Source: Massilia aquatica (GTDB lineage: Bacteria; Pseudomonadota; Gammaproteobacteria; Burkholderiales; Burkholderiaceae_D). From it: DNA of 34,254 nt. Below, one piece after another: positions 25,417 through 34,254 of the stretch. Each line of letters begins with the position of its first letter. Position 1 is the first letter of the stretch. The stretch spans positions 1-34,254 of the forward strand of contig NZ_VVIW01000041.1 in NCBI RefSeq assembly GCF_011682045.1, written 5' to 3'. Below the pieces are notes generated by a model, which was not told where the DNA came from, searched no databases, and saw nothing but the letters and a program-made list of their open reading frames with translations. The translations under genes and the position numbers were made by a program.

Positions 25417-25568
25417 TGCAAGATCCAGGGAAACAGGTGTTGAAACCCTTACTTTATACGATTCCGCGACTGTTGATGAGAAGCAGCTTCGCTCTGGCAG
25501 CCTGATGCCCAGAAGGACTACAAAACTGCCACAAATGGGTTAACATTCCCGCATGAGTGGAGAATGAT

Positions 25569-26771
<1,203 letters not shown>

Positions 26772-26846
26772 GCCTGACCACTTTGGCCCCGCCTGCGCGC
26801 GCCTGCGCGGGGGCGACGGTGGGCCGGACTCAAGCCGGGTTGGCGC

Positions 26847-27797
26847 TTACATCGGCGGCAACTGGTCCGGCGCCGTACCCAGGCGCTGGCCGGGATTCAT
26901 TTTTTCCAGCGCCAGCAGGGCGGCGGCGTGGTCCGCACGCGGAAGGTCGTCGGCAATGCTGCGGTAATTGGCGGTAACGACCGACGTGACCGGCAACACC
27001 AGCCCGGCATCGGCGGCGGCCACCAGCACGTTCTGCAAATCCTTGAGCTGGCTCGTGACTTGGCCGCCGGGAATGAAATTGCGGTCCAGCATGCGCTGGC
27101 CGTGCAGCTCCAGGATGCGGCTTTCCGCAAATCCTCCCCGAATCGCGCTGCGCACGGCGGCCGGATCGGCGCCGGCGGCCTGGGCCAGCAACAGCGCCTC
27201 GGCCACGATGTTCAGCGTGCCCCCAACGATCAACTGATTGCACAATTTGGCCACCTGTCCACTGCCGGCGGGGCCGACCAGGGTCGGCCGTCCCATGGCG
27301 CGTAGCACCGGCTCGGCGCTGGCAAAGTCGTCAGGCGCACCGCCGGCCATGATCGCCAGGCTGCCCGCTTGCGCACCTGCAACGCCACCCGACACAGGTG
27401 CATCGAGAAAGCGGACTTGATGGGCAGCCAGGCGCGCATGGAAGGCCAGCGCTTCGCCATGCTGGGTGGAACTCATGTCGATCCACAGGGCGCCGGGGAG
27501 CAGACTGGGCAGCGCGGCGTCGATCACCTCCCCCACCACGGTGCCGGACGCAAGCATGGAGATGACGATTCCGGCCGCGCATACGGCTGCCTCGATCTCC
27601 TCGCAGGGCTGAACACCGGCCGGGCGCAAGGCCTCGGCCTTATCGGGAGAACGGTTCCAGGCGCGTACCGTATAGCCGGCGCCGGCAAGGCGGACAGCCA
27701 TCGGATGGCCCATCAGGCCGATGCCGAGAAACGCGATGGTAGGGGTAGTCAGGGCGGCCTCCCGGGATGGAAGTGGATGATGGTTTGAGAATGTCAT
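26847..27797 (-). CDS. NAD(P)-dependent beta-hydroxyacid dehydrogenase (HIBADH / tartronate semialdehyde reductase family)
   Basis: The family oxidises or reduces beta-hydroxyacids such as 3-hydroxyisobutyrate or tartronate semialdehyde. Motifs are clear: the Rossmann stretch TIAFLGIGLMGHPMAVRLAGAGY, the substrate-binding DAPVSGGVAGAQAGSLAIMAGG, and GSGQVAKLCNQLIVGG with the catalytic lysine, then FIPGGQVTSQLKDL. From the ATG at 27797 the product has 316 residues, but the first 15 (MTFSNHHPLPSREAA) look like leader. A GGGAGG Shine-Dalgarno sequence stands just before a CTG at 27752, where the protein would start exactly at the family N-terminus (TTPTIAFLG), giving 301 residues. I list the longer form only because ATG is the conventional call. 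Substrate unknown. Confidence 0.88.
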   Translation of the reverse strand: MTFSNHHPLPSREAALTTPTIAFLGIGLMGHPMAVRLAGAGYTVRAWNRSPDKAEALRPAGVQPCEEIEAAVCAAGIVISMLASGTVVGEVIDAALPSLLPGALWIDMSSTQHGEALAFHARLAAHQVRFLDAPVSGGVAGAQAGSLAIMAGGAPDDFASAEPVLRAMGRPTLVGPAGSGQVAKLCNQLIVGGTLNIVAEALLLAQAAGADPAAVRSAIRGGFAESRILELHGQRMLDRNFIPGGQVTSQLKDLQNVLVAAADAGLVLPVTSVVTANYRSIADDLPRADHAAALLALEKMNPGQRLGTAPDQLPPM

Positions 27798-27798
27798 T

Positions 27799-27827
27799 TT
27801 AATAAAATGCGCGCACGCGTGATCCAA
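27799..27827 (-). promoter_or_regulatory. Weak promoter candidate overlapping the annotated dehydrogenase start
   Basis: On the minus strand TTGGAT (27822-27827) and TATTAA (27799-27804) are 17 bases apart. Matches to consensus are only 3 and 4 of 6. If real, RNA would begin near 27792, downstream of the ATG at 27797, leaving only the CTG at 27752 as start. Confidence 0.3.
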
Positions 27828-27909
27828 GGCGAGCTTTCCGCTTCGCCGGTACAATAGTGGATACGTTAATCATTATGAATTAGCGTGACTATCTAAGAAA
27901 GCCCTAAAT

Positions 27910-28470
27910 ATGTCCCTGTTAAACATGAAGCTGAGTGCCTCGCTGGCAGCGCTTGCGGTGATGGCCGCAGCCCCGTGCGCGTTCGCGTCCGACAAAGTTA
28001 TCGATAACGCCTCGCTGGAAGTCGGCGGCGGCGCCAAGGTCCAGATGGTCCGCTTCGGCGTGCAAAAAGACTGGAGCCAGCGCTGGTTCCAATCGAACGG
28101 CACCCACATCAGCGGTTACTGGGACGCCTCGATCGCCCAATGGCGCGGCAATGCGTATCAAAACGTGGATGGCCAACACCAGAACATCACGAATATCGGA
28201 TTTACACCGGTGTTCCGTTTCCAGGCGGACGATATGACCGGCTGGTATGGCGAGGCGGGCATCGGCCTGAACTTGCTGTCGAAGCGCTATGACAACGATT
28301 CGAACCGGCTGTCGACCGCGTTCCAGTTCGGCGACCACCTGGGCGCCGGCTATGTATTCGCCAATCAATGGGATGTGGGCATGAAGATTCAACACTTCTC
28401 GAACGGCGGCTACAAGAAGCCCAACAGCGGCGTAAACTTCCTGGTACTGAAGGTATCGCGCGCTTTCTGA
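27910..28470 (+). CDS. pagL: PagL-type lipid A 3-O-deacylase (acyloxyacyl hydrolase)
   Basis: PagL is an outer-membrane beta-barrel enzyme that removes the 3-O acyl chain of lipid A and dampens its recognition. The 186-residue product has a signal peptide ending AFAS (about residue 27) and eight alternating strands, and ends in Phe, as outer-membrane barrels do. The active-site block is IQHFSNGGYKKPNSGVNF, with H162 and S164 in the HxS arrangement. In P. aeruginosa PagL the triad glutamate lies 14 residues after the histidine; here that position (176) is Asn. Starts at 27910 or 27925 (MKLSASL) are both possible. A TACAAT box at 27850-27855 might be its -10. A strong terminator follows. Confidence 0.88.
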   Translation: MSLLNMKLSASLAALAVMAAAPCAFASDKVIDNASLEVGGGAKVQMVRFGVQKDWSQRWFQSNGTHISGYWDASIAQWRGNAYQNVDGQHQNITNIGFTPVFRFQADDMTGWYGEAGIGLNLLSKRYDNDSNRLSTAFQFGDHLGAGYVFANQWDVGMKIQHFSNGGYKKPNSGVNFLVLKVSRAF

Positions 28471-28495
28471 TGACAGCTGCAGTGCAGACTTGCTG

Positions 28496-28531
28496 AACGG
28501 CGCCCGATGCGAATCGGGCGCCGTTTTGCTT
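28496..28531 (+). terminator. Intrinsic terminator after pagL
   Basis: A perfect 13 bp stem (AACGGCGCCCGAT, 28496-28508, with 28513-28525) around GCGA runs into TTGCTTT. It lies 25 bases after the pagL stop, just before the 3' end of the convergent phytase-like gene. Confidence 0.85.
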
Positions 28532-28538
28532 TGGTGGA

Positions 28539-30569
28539 TCAGTAGGACGACAGGGCTTTGTCGAACTTGATCAGCCACAGGCGGCTTGGGCGTTCCTTGT
28601 CGGCGCCACGGCCGACGCGGATCTGGTTGGCTTCAACGCAGCCGGCACCGTTGGCGGCAATGATGCCGCCGGCGGCGTTGACGTTGCATTTGGTGACATC
28701 GGCCTCAGCCACGGTCTTGCCATCCGGCCCGGTGACGCGGGTGACCATGCCGAAGTCGTTGTCGTTGGTAAGCGCCAGGGTCATCCCGTCGACCAGGGCC
28801 AGGCCTTCGGCTTTTTCGGCCAGCCAGCCGATCGCGTTCAGGTCCAGCAGCAAGGTCTTTTTCAGCGGCACCACGCCGGCCCAGCTGGCGCCGTTGACTG
28901 CGCTGCCGCTCATGCTGCTTTTTTCCAGGTCGGACGTGTCCGGATTGAAACCTGATGCGAGGATGTTGCTGGCCTCGCCGATCTGGACCAGCATCAAGCT
29001 GTTGAACACCTTGCCATTGGCGCCGGCGCCCTGCTCGATGACAATGAATTTGCCCTTGCCCAGCGCGACCATGTCGCCCAGCTTGGCGTTGCCGGTGCGC
29101 CCGTCCGCGTAATCCTTGCCGTCGAGCGGATAGGCGAACATGCGGGTGGTCGCGCCGGTGACAGGGTCGAATTCGATCCAGCGCGTAAAGCGGGCGAAGC
29201 GTTCCACCTGTTCATTCTTGCCGGTCACGGCGTAGGCCGCCGTGCCGTCGCTGAGCGGGCTTTGCAGGAAAGCGTGGATCTTGTCGCTGGCCGTGTCGAG
29301 CGTCATGCCTTCCATGCCGCGGTTGGCGCGGCGCTTGGCGAGAATGACGGGCAAGCCGTTGCCGGGTGCATATTTGGCCTGGATGACGCCGCTGGTGGCG
29401 TCAATGCGCGCCAAAAACGGGCCGTACTCGTCGCTGACCCAGAGGGCATTGCGGCGCTGGTCGACGGCGATCGCTTCGCTGTCGATGCCGCCGGCGTTGA
29501 ACACGGCCTTGCCGGTTGGATCGAACCTCATCGCATCAAATACCGGGATTTCGGCCGAGTTGCCGAGCGATCCGGCCGGGACCGGCAAACCGGATGCGTT
29601 TACGCCGGGCGCTGCCTTGATCGGCAGGCTGGAACTCAGGGTGGCGCCGTTCTTGCCGATTGTGAATACGCCGATCGACGGCGTAAAGCTGGGCGAAGGG
29701 AAAATCTTGCTGCCCATCGTGCCTTTGCCGTCGAGCGCGGGCAGGTTGGGGCCGTCGCCATTCGGGCCGCGGTCGGTCAGGCCGTAGAATTCAAGGTCGC
29801 CGTTGGCGTTCTTGCCCTTGAATGCGAGTCCGGAACCGTAGGAGGGCAGGAAGCCTTGCGGAAACTCCGCCTTCACGGCGGCGTTGGCGCCTTCGTACGG
29901 GACGTGGAAATTCGTTGCCGCCCGCACCTGGTAGCGCGTCACGCTGGTGGCGACGGTGCCCAGCGGCGTGGACTGGGTGAATTGCTCGACTGCGGGCGTG
30001 CCGACGGTCCCAGCGAGGGTATCTTCGAAATGTTCGCGTGCCAGCATGCGACGGTCGTCGTCGATGCGGCGTTCGCCGTAGGCGCTGCCGGCCAGATGAC
30101 CCGCCAGCGCGCTGTTAAAGGCGGGCGCGGCCGCATTGAAGTCGAGATTCTTGCCGGCCAGCGCAGCTTTTGCGTCGGCACCGAGCTTGATGCCGTTGGA
30201 CGGGTCGTTATCCTCGTCGAGCAATTGCAGGGCCAGCAAGCGGTTCACTACCTTGGGGTCGGTCACCTTGCTTACTCCCGAAAGCGATAGCGGCGTCAAC
30301 AGCGTGCCGCAGCTCGCACTGCCTAATGCCATCCCGCCAATGCTGAAGGCAACTGTTTCGCCGACTATACAGGAGAACTCGCCTTTGGCATTGGTCGTGG
30401 CGCGCGCACCGGTGCCGGCAACGTAGTCGAGTCCTTCGACGGCGGCGTCGAGGAAGACACCGGTTTGCGCAGCAGGCGTGGTGTGCACGGTGTCGCTGCT
30501 GCCGCCGCAGCCGGCGAGAGCCATGGCAACCGCAGCGGCGATCAGGGAAAGTTGCGGGAGAAACTTCAT
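28539..30569 (-). CDS. Phytase-like esterase domain lipoprotein
   Basis: This 676-residue secreted lipoprotein has the signal MKFLPQLSLIAAAVAMALAG followed by a cysteine at residue 21 (lipobox LAGC) and a Ser/Thr linker. Residues about 35-150 resemble a small beta-rich repeat domain (GVFLDAAVEGLDYVAG..TTNAKGEF), of a type often found ahead of surface proteins. The rest matches the esterase-like activity of phytase family: YGSGLAFKGKNANGDLEFYGLTDRGPNGDGP, GIDSEAIAVDQRRNALWVSDEYGPFLARID, RRANRGMEGMTLD and ALTNDNDFG. Members are thought to cleave phosphoesters, though few are characterised. The ATG at 30569 is preceded by GAGG at a good distance and fits the lipoprotein signal; an earlier ATG at 30659 does not. 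Phosphate scavenging, as for PhoD in this window, is an inference. Confidence 0.85.
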   Translation of the reverse strand: MKFLPQLSLIAAAVAMALAGCGGSSDTVHTTPAAQTGVFLDAAVEGLDYVAGTGARATTNAKGEFSCIVGETVAFSIGGMALGSASCGTLLTPLSLSGVSKVTDPKVVNRLLALQLLDEDNDPSNGIKLGADAKAALAGKNLDFNAAAPAFNSALAGHLAGSAYGERRIDDDRRMLAREHFEDTLAGTVGTPAVEQFTQSTPLGTVATSVTRYQVRAATNFHVPYEGANAAVKAEFPQGFLPSYGSGLAFKGKNANGDLEFYGLTDRGPNGDGPNLPALDGKGTMGSKIFPSPSFTPSIGVFTIGKNGATLSSSLPIKAAPGVNASGLPVPAGSLGNSAEIPVFDAMRFDPTGKAVFNAGGIDSEAIAVDQRRNALWVSDEYGPFLARIDATSGVIQAKYAPGNGLPVILAKRRANRGMEGMTLDTASDKIHAFLQSPLSDGTAAYAVTGKNEQVERFARFTRWIEFDPVTGATTRMFAYPLDGKDYADGRTGNAKLGDMVALGKGKFIVIEQGAGANGKVFNSLMLVQIGEASNILASGFNPDTSDLEKSSMSGSAVNGASWAGVVPLKKTLLLDLNAIGWLAEKAEGLALVDGMTLALTNDNDFGMVTRVTGPDGKTVAEADVTKCNVNAAGGIIAANGAGCVEANQIRVGRGADKERPSRLWLIKFDKALSSY

Positions 30570-30735
30570 GCAGGCCTCATTTCGGATGTCGTTCAAAAAC
30601 GCAAGAGTGTACTGAGCGTGCGTGACCACCGGATGACATAGGCGTTTGACTAAAATCAATCATATCGCGTTTGTAATGAACTTTTACTAAGCAAGCGCAG
30701 TAAGCTTTTTCCATCGAGCAGGAGGAGGCTTTGCG

Positions 30736-31926
30736 ATGCGGATACTGATCCTGGCAATGCTGTTGGCGGCGAGTCCACCTGTGCTAGCGCAGAGCAGCTG
30801 GCTGACCGTGGACGCGGCGGCTTACCGCCTGTTGAAACCGTCGATGCCGGCCGCGCGCCTGGATGCGGCTCCCAACACGGCCCCGGTGGTGCTGGTGGAA
30901 GTGCCGTCCAGCGAACTCAGCCAAGTAGCGCGCCTGCTGCATCAAAAGCTGGGCCATTGCGGCGGCTTCATGCTGCATGCCGACCAGGCCAGTGCGCGAC
31001 GCAGCCTGGCGCAGGGCGCGGCGGCGCCCTTGGCCGGGCTGGTGCGGCCGAGCTACGTGATCGCCAACCAGGCAAAGGTCACGCCCTTGCTGGTGGGCAT
31101 GAACGCCAAACAGATCGCCCGCACGATCGCCGGACTGTCCGCCTTTCCCGACCGCTTTTATACCAGTACGCATGGCGCGCGCGCGTCCGAGTGGCTGCGC
31201 CAGGGCTGGGCCGCCACCGGCGCACGCCACGGCGGGGTGCTGGTCGAAACCTTTGCCCACACAGGCTTTCCGCAGGGATCGGTGATCGCCACCATCGCCG
31301 GCACCGATCTGGCCGACGAAGTGGTCGTGATCGGCGCCCATCTCGATTCGATCAACGCCATGGACGCAACCGGATCGGCGCAGGCGCCCGGCGCCGATGA
31401 CGACGCGTCCGGCGTGGCCGGCCTGAGCGAAGTGCTGCGCGTGATCAGCGAGAGCAACTACCGGCCGCGCCGCACCATCAAGCTGATCGCTTACGCGGCG
31501 GAGGAAGTGGGCCTGCGCGGCTCGCAAGAATTGGCGCGCGCGTTCCGCCAGGCCGGCATCCAGGTGGTCGGGGTGTTGCAGCTGGACATGATTAACTACA
31601 AGGGTGCGGAGAAGGATATCTATCTCCTGAACGATTACAGCAGTGCCGACCAGAATACATTCCTGCGTAAATTGATCGCAGCATATTTGCCCGGTTTGTC
31701 CGTCGGCAGCGATTCCTGCGGCTATGCCTGCTCGGACCATGCCTCCTGGCACGCAGAAGGCTACCCGGCCTCGATGCCCTTCGAGTCCTCGCTAGCGCAA
31801 GCCAATCCGCATATCCACAGCAAGAACGACACTTTCGCCAGCTCAGGCGGGCAAGCCGTGCACGCGCTCAAGTTCGCACGCCTGGCCGCCGCCTTTGTCA
31901 TTGAGCTCGGCAGTTCCACGCCTTAA
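30736..31926 (+). CDS. Secreted M28 leucyl aminopeptidase, without PPC domain
   Basis: This 396-residue zinc aminopeptidase is of the Vibrio/Aeromonas M28 type. A short signal peptide (MRILILAMLLAASPPVLAQ) precedes an N-terminal region of about 120 residues that resembles an inhibitory propeptide (LLHQKLGHCGGFMLH). The catalytic domain has the full two-zinc set: GAHLDS near residue 201, GADDDASGVAG near 221, AYAAEEVGLRGS near 255 (with the general-base Glu), QLDMINYKG near 283 and HIHSKNDTF near 361, and the disulphide loop SCGYACSDHASW. The ATG at 30736 has a strong AGGAGG Shine-Dalgarno sequence. It ends after ELGSSTP, where its neighbour continues into a PPC domain. It precedes a paralogue on the same strand with a 268-base gap. 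Confidence 0.94.
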   Translation: MRILILAMLLAASPPVLAQSSWLTVDAAAYRLLKPSMPAARLDAAPNTAPVVLVEVPSSELSQVARLLHQKLGHCGGFMLHADQASARRSLAQGAAAPLAGLVRPSYVIANQAKVTPLLVGMNAKQIARTIAGLSAFPDRFYTSTHGARASEWLRQGWAATGARHGGVLVETFAHTGFPQGSVIATIAGTDLADEVVVIGAHLDSINAMDATGSAQAPGADDDASGVAGLSEVLRVISESNYRPRRTIKLIAYAAEEVGLRGSQELARAFRQAGIQVVGVLQLDMINYKGAEKDIYLLNDYSSADQNTFLRKLIAAYLPGLSVGSDSCGYACSDHASWHAEGYPASMPFESSLAQANPHIHSKNDTFASSGGQAVHALKFARLAAAFVIELGSSTP

Positions 31927-32194
31927 CGGCTCATGCTCAACGGATACAAACTTGCCGTAAGTCATTGATTTATATATAGATTTACTGTGAACAAATTCCC
32001 ACAATCCAGTTTGTGCGGTACTTCCGCGTGATAATATTTTTTGCATAGTATGTACAACCATTAAGCAGTTCAGGCATCCGACCGGTACAGCCATTTCGGC
32101 TGCATTGTTTTTGGATGAGCGCCGTTTGACCCACAAGTCACGCCATCGCTCGACAAATGGGCTACAACGCCCATCTATAAAAAAGGAAAATCCG
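31927..32194 (+). promoter_or_regulatory. AT-rich upstream region of the second M28 gene
   Basis: This 268-base region is notably AT-rich (for example TTTATATATAGATTTA near 31970) compared with the coding DNA around it. A TAATAT box (32032-32037) with TTGTGC 15 bases upstream (32011-32016), and a TTGCAT at about 32040, are the best promoter-like sequences, none of them convincing. No terminator for the first gene is seen, so some read-through is possible. Confidence 0.35.
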
Positions 32195-33787
32195 ATGGAG
32201 AACCAAGTGCACCAATTCCAGCGTCGTGCGATGCCTGCCCTGCTTGCGGTCCTGATTTCCGGGCTGCTGGCGACCACCAGTGCCGGCGCCGCCACCCCCG
32301 GCAAAGGCTGGATCACGGTGGGCGACACCGCCTACACCCATTTGCAGAAAGTTGCGCCCCAAGCGATTGCGCGCCAGAGTCAGGTTGTGAGGACCAATGA
32401 CCAGGCCGGGCTCGTCGCTGCGGAGAGGGTTCACCTGGTGCAGGTGAACGAAGAAGAAATGCTGAAGCTGAACGAATCGATCCACCACGAGCTCAAGCGT
32501 TGCGGCGGGTACATGTATCACGAGACCGAAGCCGAGGGCAAGCGCGTGCTGGCCAAGCTGGCCTCGCCTCCGAGCGCAGCGACCCTGGCCGCGCTGGCCC
32601 GGCCGAGCTATACGATCGACAACCAGGCGCTGGTGACGCCGGTGCTGTCGCAAATGCAGGCCAGTAATATCGGCACAACGATTACCGAACTGTCCTCGTT
32701 CACCAACCGCTTTTATACGACCACGGGCGGCTCCGACGCATCCAACTGGCTCAAGCAGAAGTGGGCCGGCATGGCGACCGGCCGCGCCGATATCGCGGTA
32801 ACGCAATTTACGCATACGGGCTACAACCAGAAATCGGTGATATTGACCATTACTGGAACCGATAATCCGTCCGAGGTGATTGTGCTCGGCGGCCATCTCG
32901 ATTCCACGATCGGCAATACCGGCGAAACTTCGCGTGCCCCTGGCGCCGACGACGATGCGTCCGGCATTGCCAGCATGACCGAAGTGCTGCGCTCGATGAT
33001 TGCCAACGGCTACAAGCCGCGGCGCACCATCAAGATGATTGGTTATGCGGCCGAGGAAGTGGGCCTGCGCGGTTCGCAAGCGATTGCCCAGAACTTTAAG
33101 GCAAATAATGTGAATGTGGTGGGCGTCATGCAGCTCGACATGACCAACTACAAAGGCTCGGCCAATGATATTTATATCTATACCGATTATACCGACAGTG
33201 CGCAGAACACCTTCGTCGGCAATCTGATCACCACCTACCAGCCAACCCTCACCATCGGCTACGACAAGTGCGGATATGGCTGCTCGGATCATGCCTCGTG
33301 GACGGCGCAGGGATATTACGCGTCGATGCCTTTCGAAGCGTCGTTCAGTCAGGATAATCCATATATCCATACGGTCAACGATACGTTTGCCAATTCGGGC
33401 GGGCAGGCCAATCACTCGCTCAAATTCGCGCGCCTGGCGGCCTCGTTCGCGATTGAACTGGGCAGCGATGGCGCAGCGCCACCGGGCGGTACCGACAAAA
33501 CCGAAACCTTTACCGGCAGCCTGACCTCGGGCCAGAAGAAAACCTTCGGTCCGTTCAAGGCGGCTATTGGAACGGTAGTGTCGTCAACCACCGGAACGGG
33601 CGATACCGATCTGTACGTGCGTAAAACCTCGGTGCCGACCACCACCAGCTACACCTGCAAATCGGATGGCTCGACCAGCACCGAAAACTGCACGGTCAGC
33701 ATGACGGCCAATGGCGATGTGTATGTGCTGCTCAATGGTTATACGGCGTCGAGCTACACCTTGAAAGTGACGTACAAGCCGCAGTAA
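32195..33787 (+). CDS. Secreted M28 leucyl aminopeptidase with C-terminal PPC domain
   Basis: This is a 530-residue paralogue of the preceding aminopeptidase. A signal peptide with a long basic head (MENQVHQFQRRAMPALLAVL..SAGA) is followed by a propeptide-like region (HHELKRCGGYMYHE) and the catalytic domain with GGHLDS near residue 236, GADDDASGIAS near 252, GYAAEEVGLRGS near 286, QLDMTNYKG near 315, KCGYGCSDHASW and YIHTVNDTF near 392. Residues about 432-530 form a bacterial pre-peptidase C-terminal (PPC) domain (KKTFGPFKA, DTDLYVRKTS, ENCTVSMTANGDVYVLLNGYTASSYTLKV), which is often removed during maturation. The ATG at 32195 has AAGGAAA upstream. It most likely degrades extracellular peptides from the N-terminus. 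Confidence 0.95.
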   Translation: MENQVHQFQRRAMPALLAVLISGLLATTSAGAATPGKGWITVGDTAYTHLQKVAPQAIARQSQVVRTNDQAGLVAAERVHLVQVNEEEMLKLNESIHHELKRCGGYMYHETEAEGKRVLAKLASPPSAATLAALARPSYTIDNQALVTPVLSQMQASNIGTTITELSSFTNRFYTTTGGSDASNWLKQKWAGMATGRADIAVTQFTHTGYNQKSVILTITGTDNPSEVIVLGGHLDSTIGNTGETSRAPGADDDASGIASMTEVLRSMIANGYKPRRTIKMIGYAAEEVGLRGSQAIAQNFKANNVNVVGVMQLDMTNYKGSANDIYIYTDYTDSAQNTFVGNLITTYQPTLTIGYDKCGYGCSDHASWTAQGYYASMPFEASFSQDNPYIHTVNDTFANSGGQANHSLKFARLAASFAIELGSDGAAPPGGTDKTETFTGSLTSGQKKTFGPFKAAIGTVVSSTTGTGDTDLYVRKTSVPTTTSYTCKSDGSTSTENCTVSMTANGDVYVLLNGYTASSYTLKVTYKPQ

Positions 33788-33796
33788 CCGGCTGTG

Positions 33797-33829
33797 ACCG
33801 CGCGAATACCATGTGCCGATTCGCGCGGT
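33797..33829 (+). terminator. Hairpin 3' of the second M28 gene
   Basis: A perfect 11 bp stem (ACCGCGCGAAT, 33797-33807, with 33819-33829) encloses an 11-base loop 9 bases past the stop codon. No T-run follows, so it may protect the 3' end, or act with the stronger terminator at 33874-33907. Confidence 0.45.
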
Positions 33830-33873
33830 ATCAATGAACGCTTTCCGGCGGTCTGAAAACGGAAACGCGAACG

Positions 33874-33907
33874 AAAAAAAACCCCACATTTCTGCGGGGT
33901 TTTCTTC
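33874..33907. terminator. Bidirectional intrinsic terminator between aminopeptidase and rRNA operon
   Basis: AACCCC and GGGGTT form an 8 bp stem including one G-T wobble. On the plus strand the stem runs into TTTTCTTCTT, and on the minus strand into eight Ts. It serves the converging aminopeptidase and 5S rRNA transcripts. Confidence 0.8.
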
Positions 33908-33916
33908 TTATAACTA

Positions 33917-34030
33917 GCCTGACGATGACCTACTTTCACACTGGTTGCAGCACTATCATCGGCGTAAAATCGTTTCACGGTCCTGTTCGGGATGGGAAGG
34001 GGTGGTACCGATTTACTATGGTCATCAGGC
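33917..34030 (-). rRNA. rrf: 5S ribosomal RNA
   Basis: The minus strand begins GCCTGATGACCATAGTAAAT and ends ATGACCTACTTTCACACTGG in the plus reading, with the terminal stem GCCTGA/TCAGGC closing both ends (114 bases). It includes the conserved CCCATCCCGAACAGG loop of bacterial 5S rRNA. It lies downstream of the 23S gene and ahead of the terminator at 33874-33907. End positions are set by the closing stem and may be off by a base or two. Confidence 0.95.
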
Positions 34031-34180
34031 ATAACTTGTACAGGTAGTTGCTCCCAACTGGGCAGCAGTACCTTGAATCTGGAAGAAGTATTGTTTTATT
34101 TTGTATTACCTGGGTAGTGATCGTGCGTATCGCACAAAACACAACGCGCATTTCTTATCTCTGCACCTGCTAAGGTTATA
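34031..34180 (-). other. 23S-5S internal transcribed spacer
   Basis: About 150 AT-richer bases lie between the 23S 3' end and the 5S gene. I see no tRNA gene in it. The boundary with 23S is approximate. Confidence 0.7.
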
Positions 34181-34254
34181 GGGACAAGCCGTACGGGCAA
34201 TTAGTATCAGTTAGCTTAATGCATTACTGCACTTCCACACCTGACCTATCAACG
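34181..34254 (-). rRNA. rrl: 23S ribosomal RNA, 3' end (cut by window edge)
   Basis: On the minus strand the last 74 bases of the window read as the 3' terminus of 23S rRNA: CGTTGATAGGTCAGGTGTGG, then AGCTAACTGATACTAATTGC and a CGGCTTGTCC ending. These match the conserved domain VI terminal helix as it appears in betaproteobacteria. The rest of the gene, and presumably the 16S and spacer tRNAs, lie beyond the right edge. Confidence 0.92.

Noticed and set aside
34031-34180. A tRNA gene in the 23S-5S spacer
   Set aside because: No cloverleaf, TTC-loop or CCA-end pattern could be found on either strand.

Overview
The window looks like a chromosomal segment of a betaproteobacterium of the Oxalobacteraceae, most likely the Massilia/Duganella/Telluria group. 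This rests on the GC-rich codon use, the queA-tgt-yajC-secD order with recG divergent, the 5S and 23S rRNA sequences, and the repertoire of secreted hydrolases. The assignment comes from reading the sequence, not from a database search. No prophage, plasmid, CRISPR array or complete transposon is visible. The genes are housekeeping and metabolic. The unusual content is mostly intergenic: three unrelated families of palindromic repeats.

Region by region. 1-3307 (minus) is the queA-tgt-yajC-secD block for queuosine tRNA modification and Sec export; secD runs off the left edge, and a head-to-head pair of REP-like hairpins sits between tgt and yajC. 3422-5473 is recG, followed by a BIME-like cluster of hairpins. 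5625-8462 (minus) is pyrC, a DUF3025 gene and a Gfo/Idh/MocA oxidoreductase in one tight transcription unit. 8609-8890 is a small antitoxin-like ORF. 8936-13780 is a nitrogen and acidic amino acid neighbourhood: an orphan GltL-type ATPase, a DAACS symporter, a secreted amidohydrolase and a periplasmic type II asparaginase. 13814-16306 (minus) is an Atm1-type ABC exporter and a small zinc-ribbon membrane protein.

16369-18404 is an acyl-CoA thioesterase with a Tat-exported PhoD-like phosphatase directly behind it. 18428-22025 (minus) is a tandem pair of long-chain acyl-CoA ligases (fadD paralogues). 22266-25416 (minus) is a cytoplasmic molybdopterin oxidoreductase and a zinc peptidase-like lipoprotein. 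25569-26771 is an M20 amidohydrolase, 26847-27797 (minus) a beta-hydroxyacid dehydrogenase, 27910-28470 a PagL-type lipid A deacylase, and 28539-30569 (minus) a phytase-like lipoprotein. 30736-33787 is a tandem pair of secreted M28 aminopeptidases, the second with a C-terminal PPC domain. The right edge is the 3' end of a minus-strand rRNA operon (23S end, spacer, 5S, shared terminator).

Together the accessory genes suit a heterotroph that digests proteins and phosphoesters outside the cell and takes up amino acids and fatty acids. I found no convincing new multi-gene defence or biosynthetic system. The best candidates for new biology are a 118-119 bp long-hairpin repeat present twice (12539-12657 and 20148-20265) with compensatory arm changes, the REP pair at 1033-1129, a hairpin that buries a start codon (14370-14417), a probable CTG start (27752), and a PagL homologue lacking the triad glutamate. 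No stretch longer than 300 bases lacks a gene.
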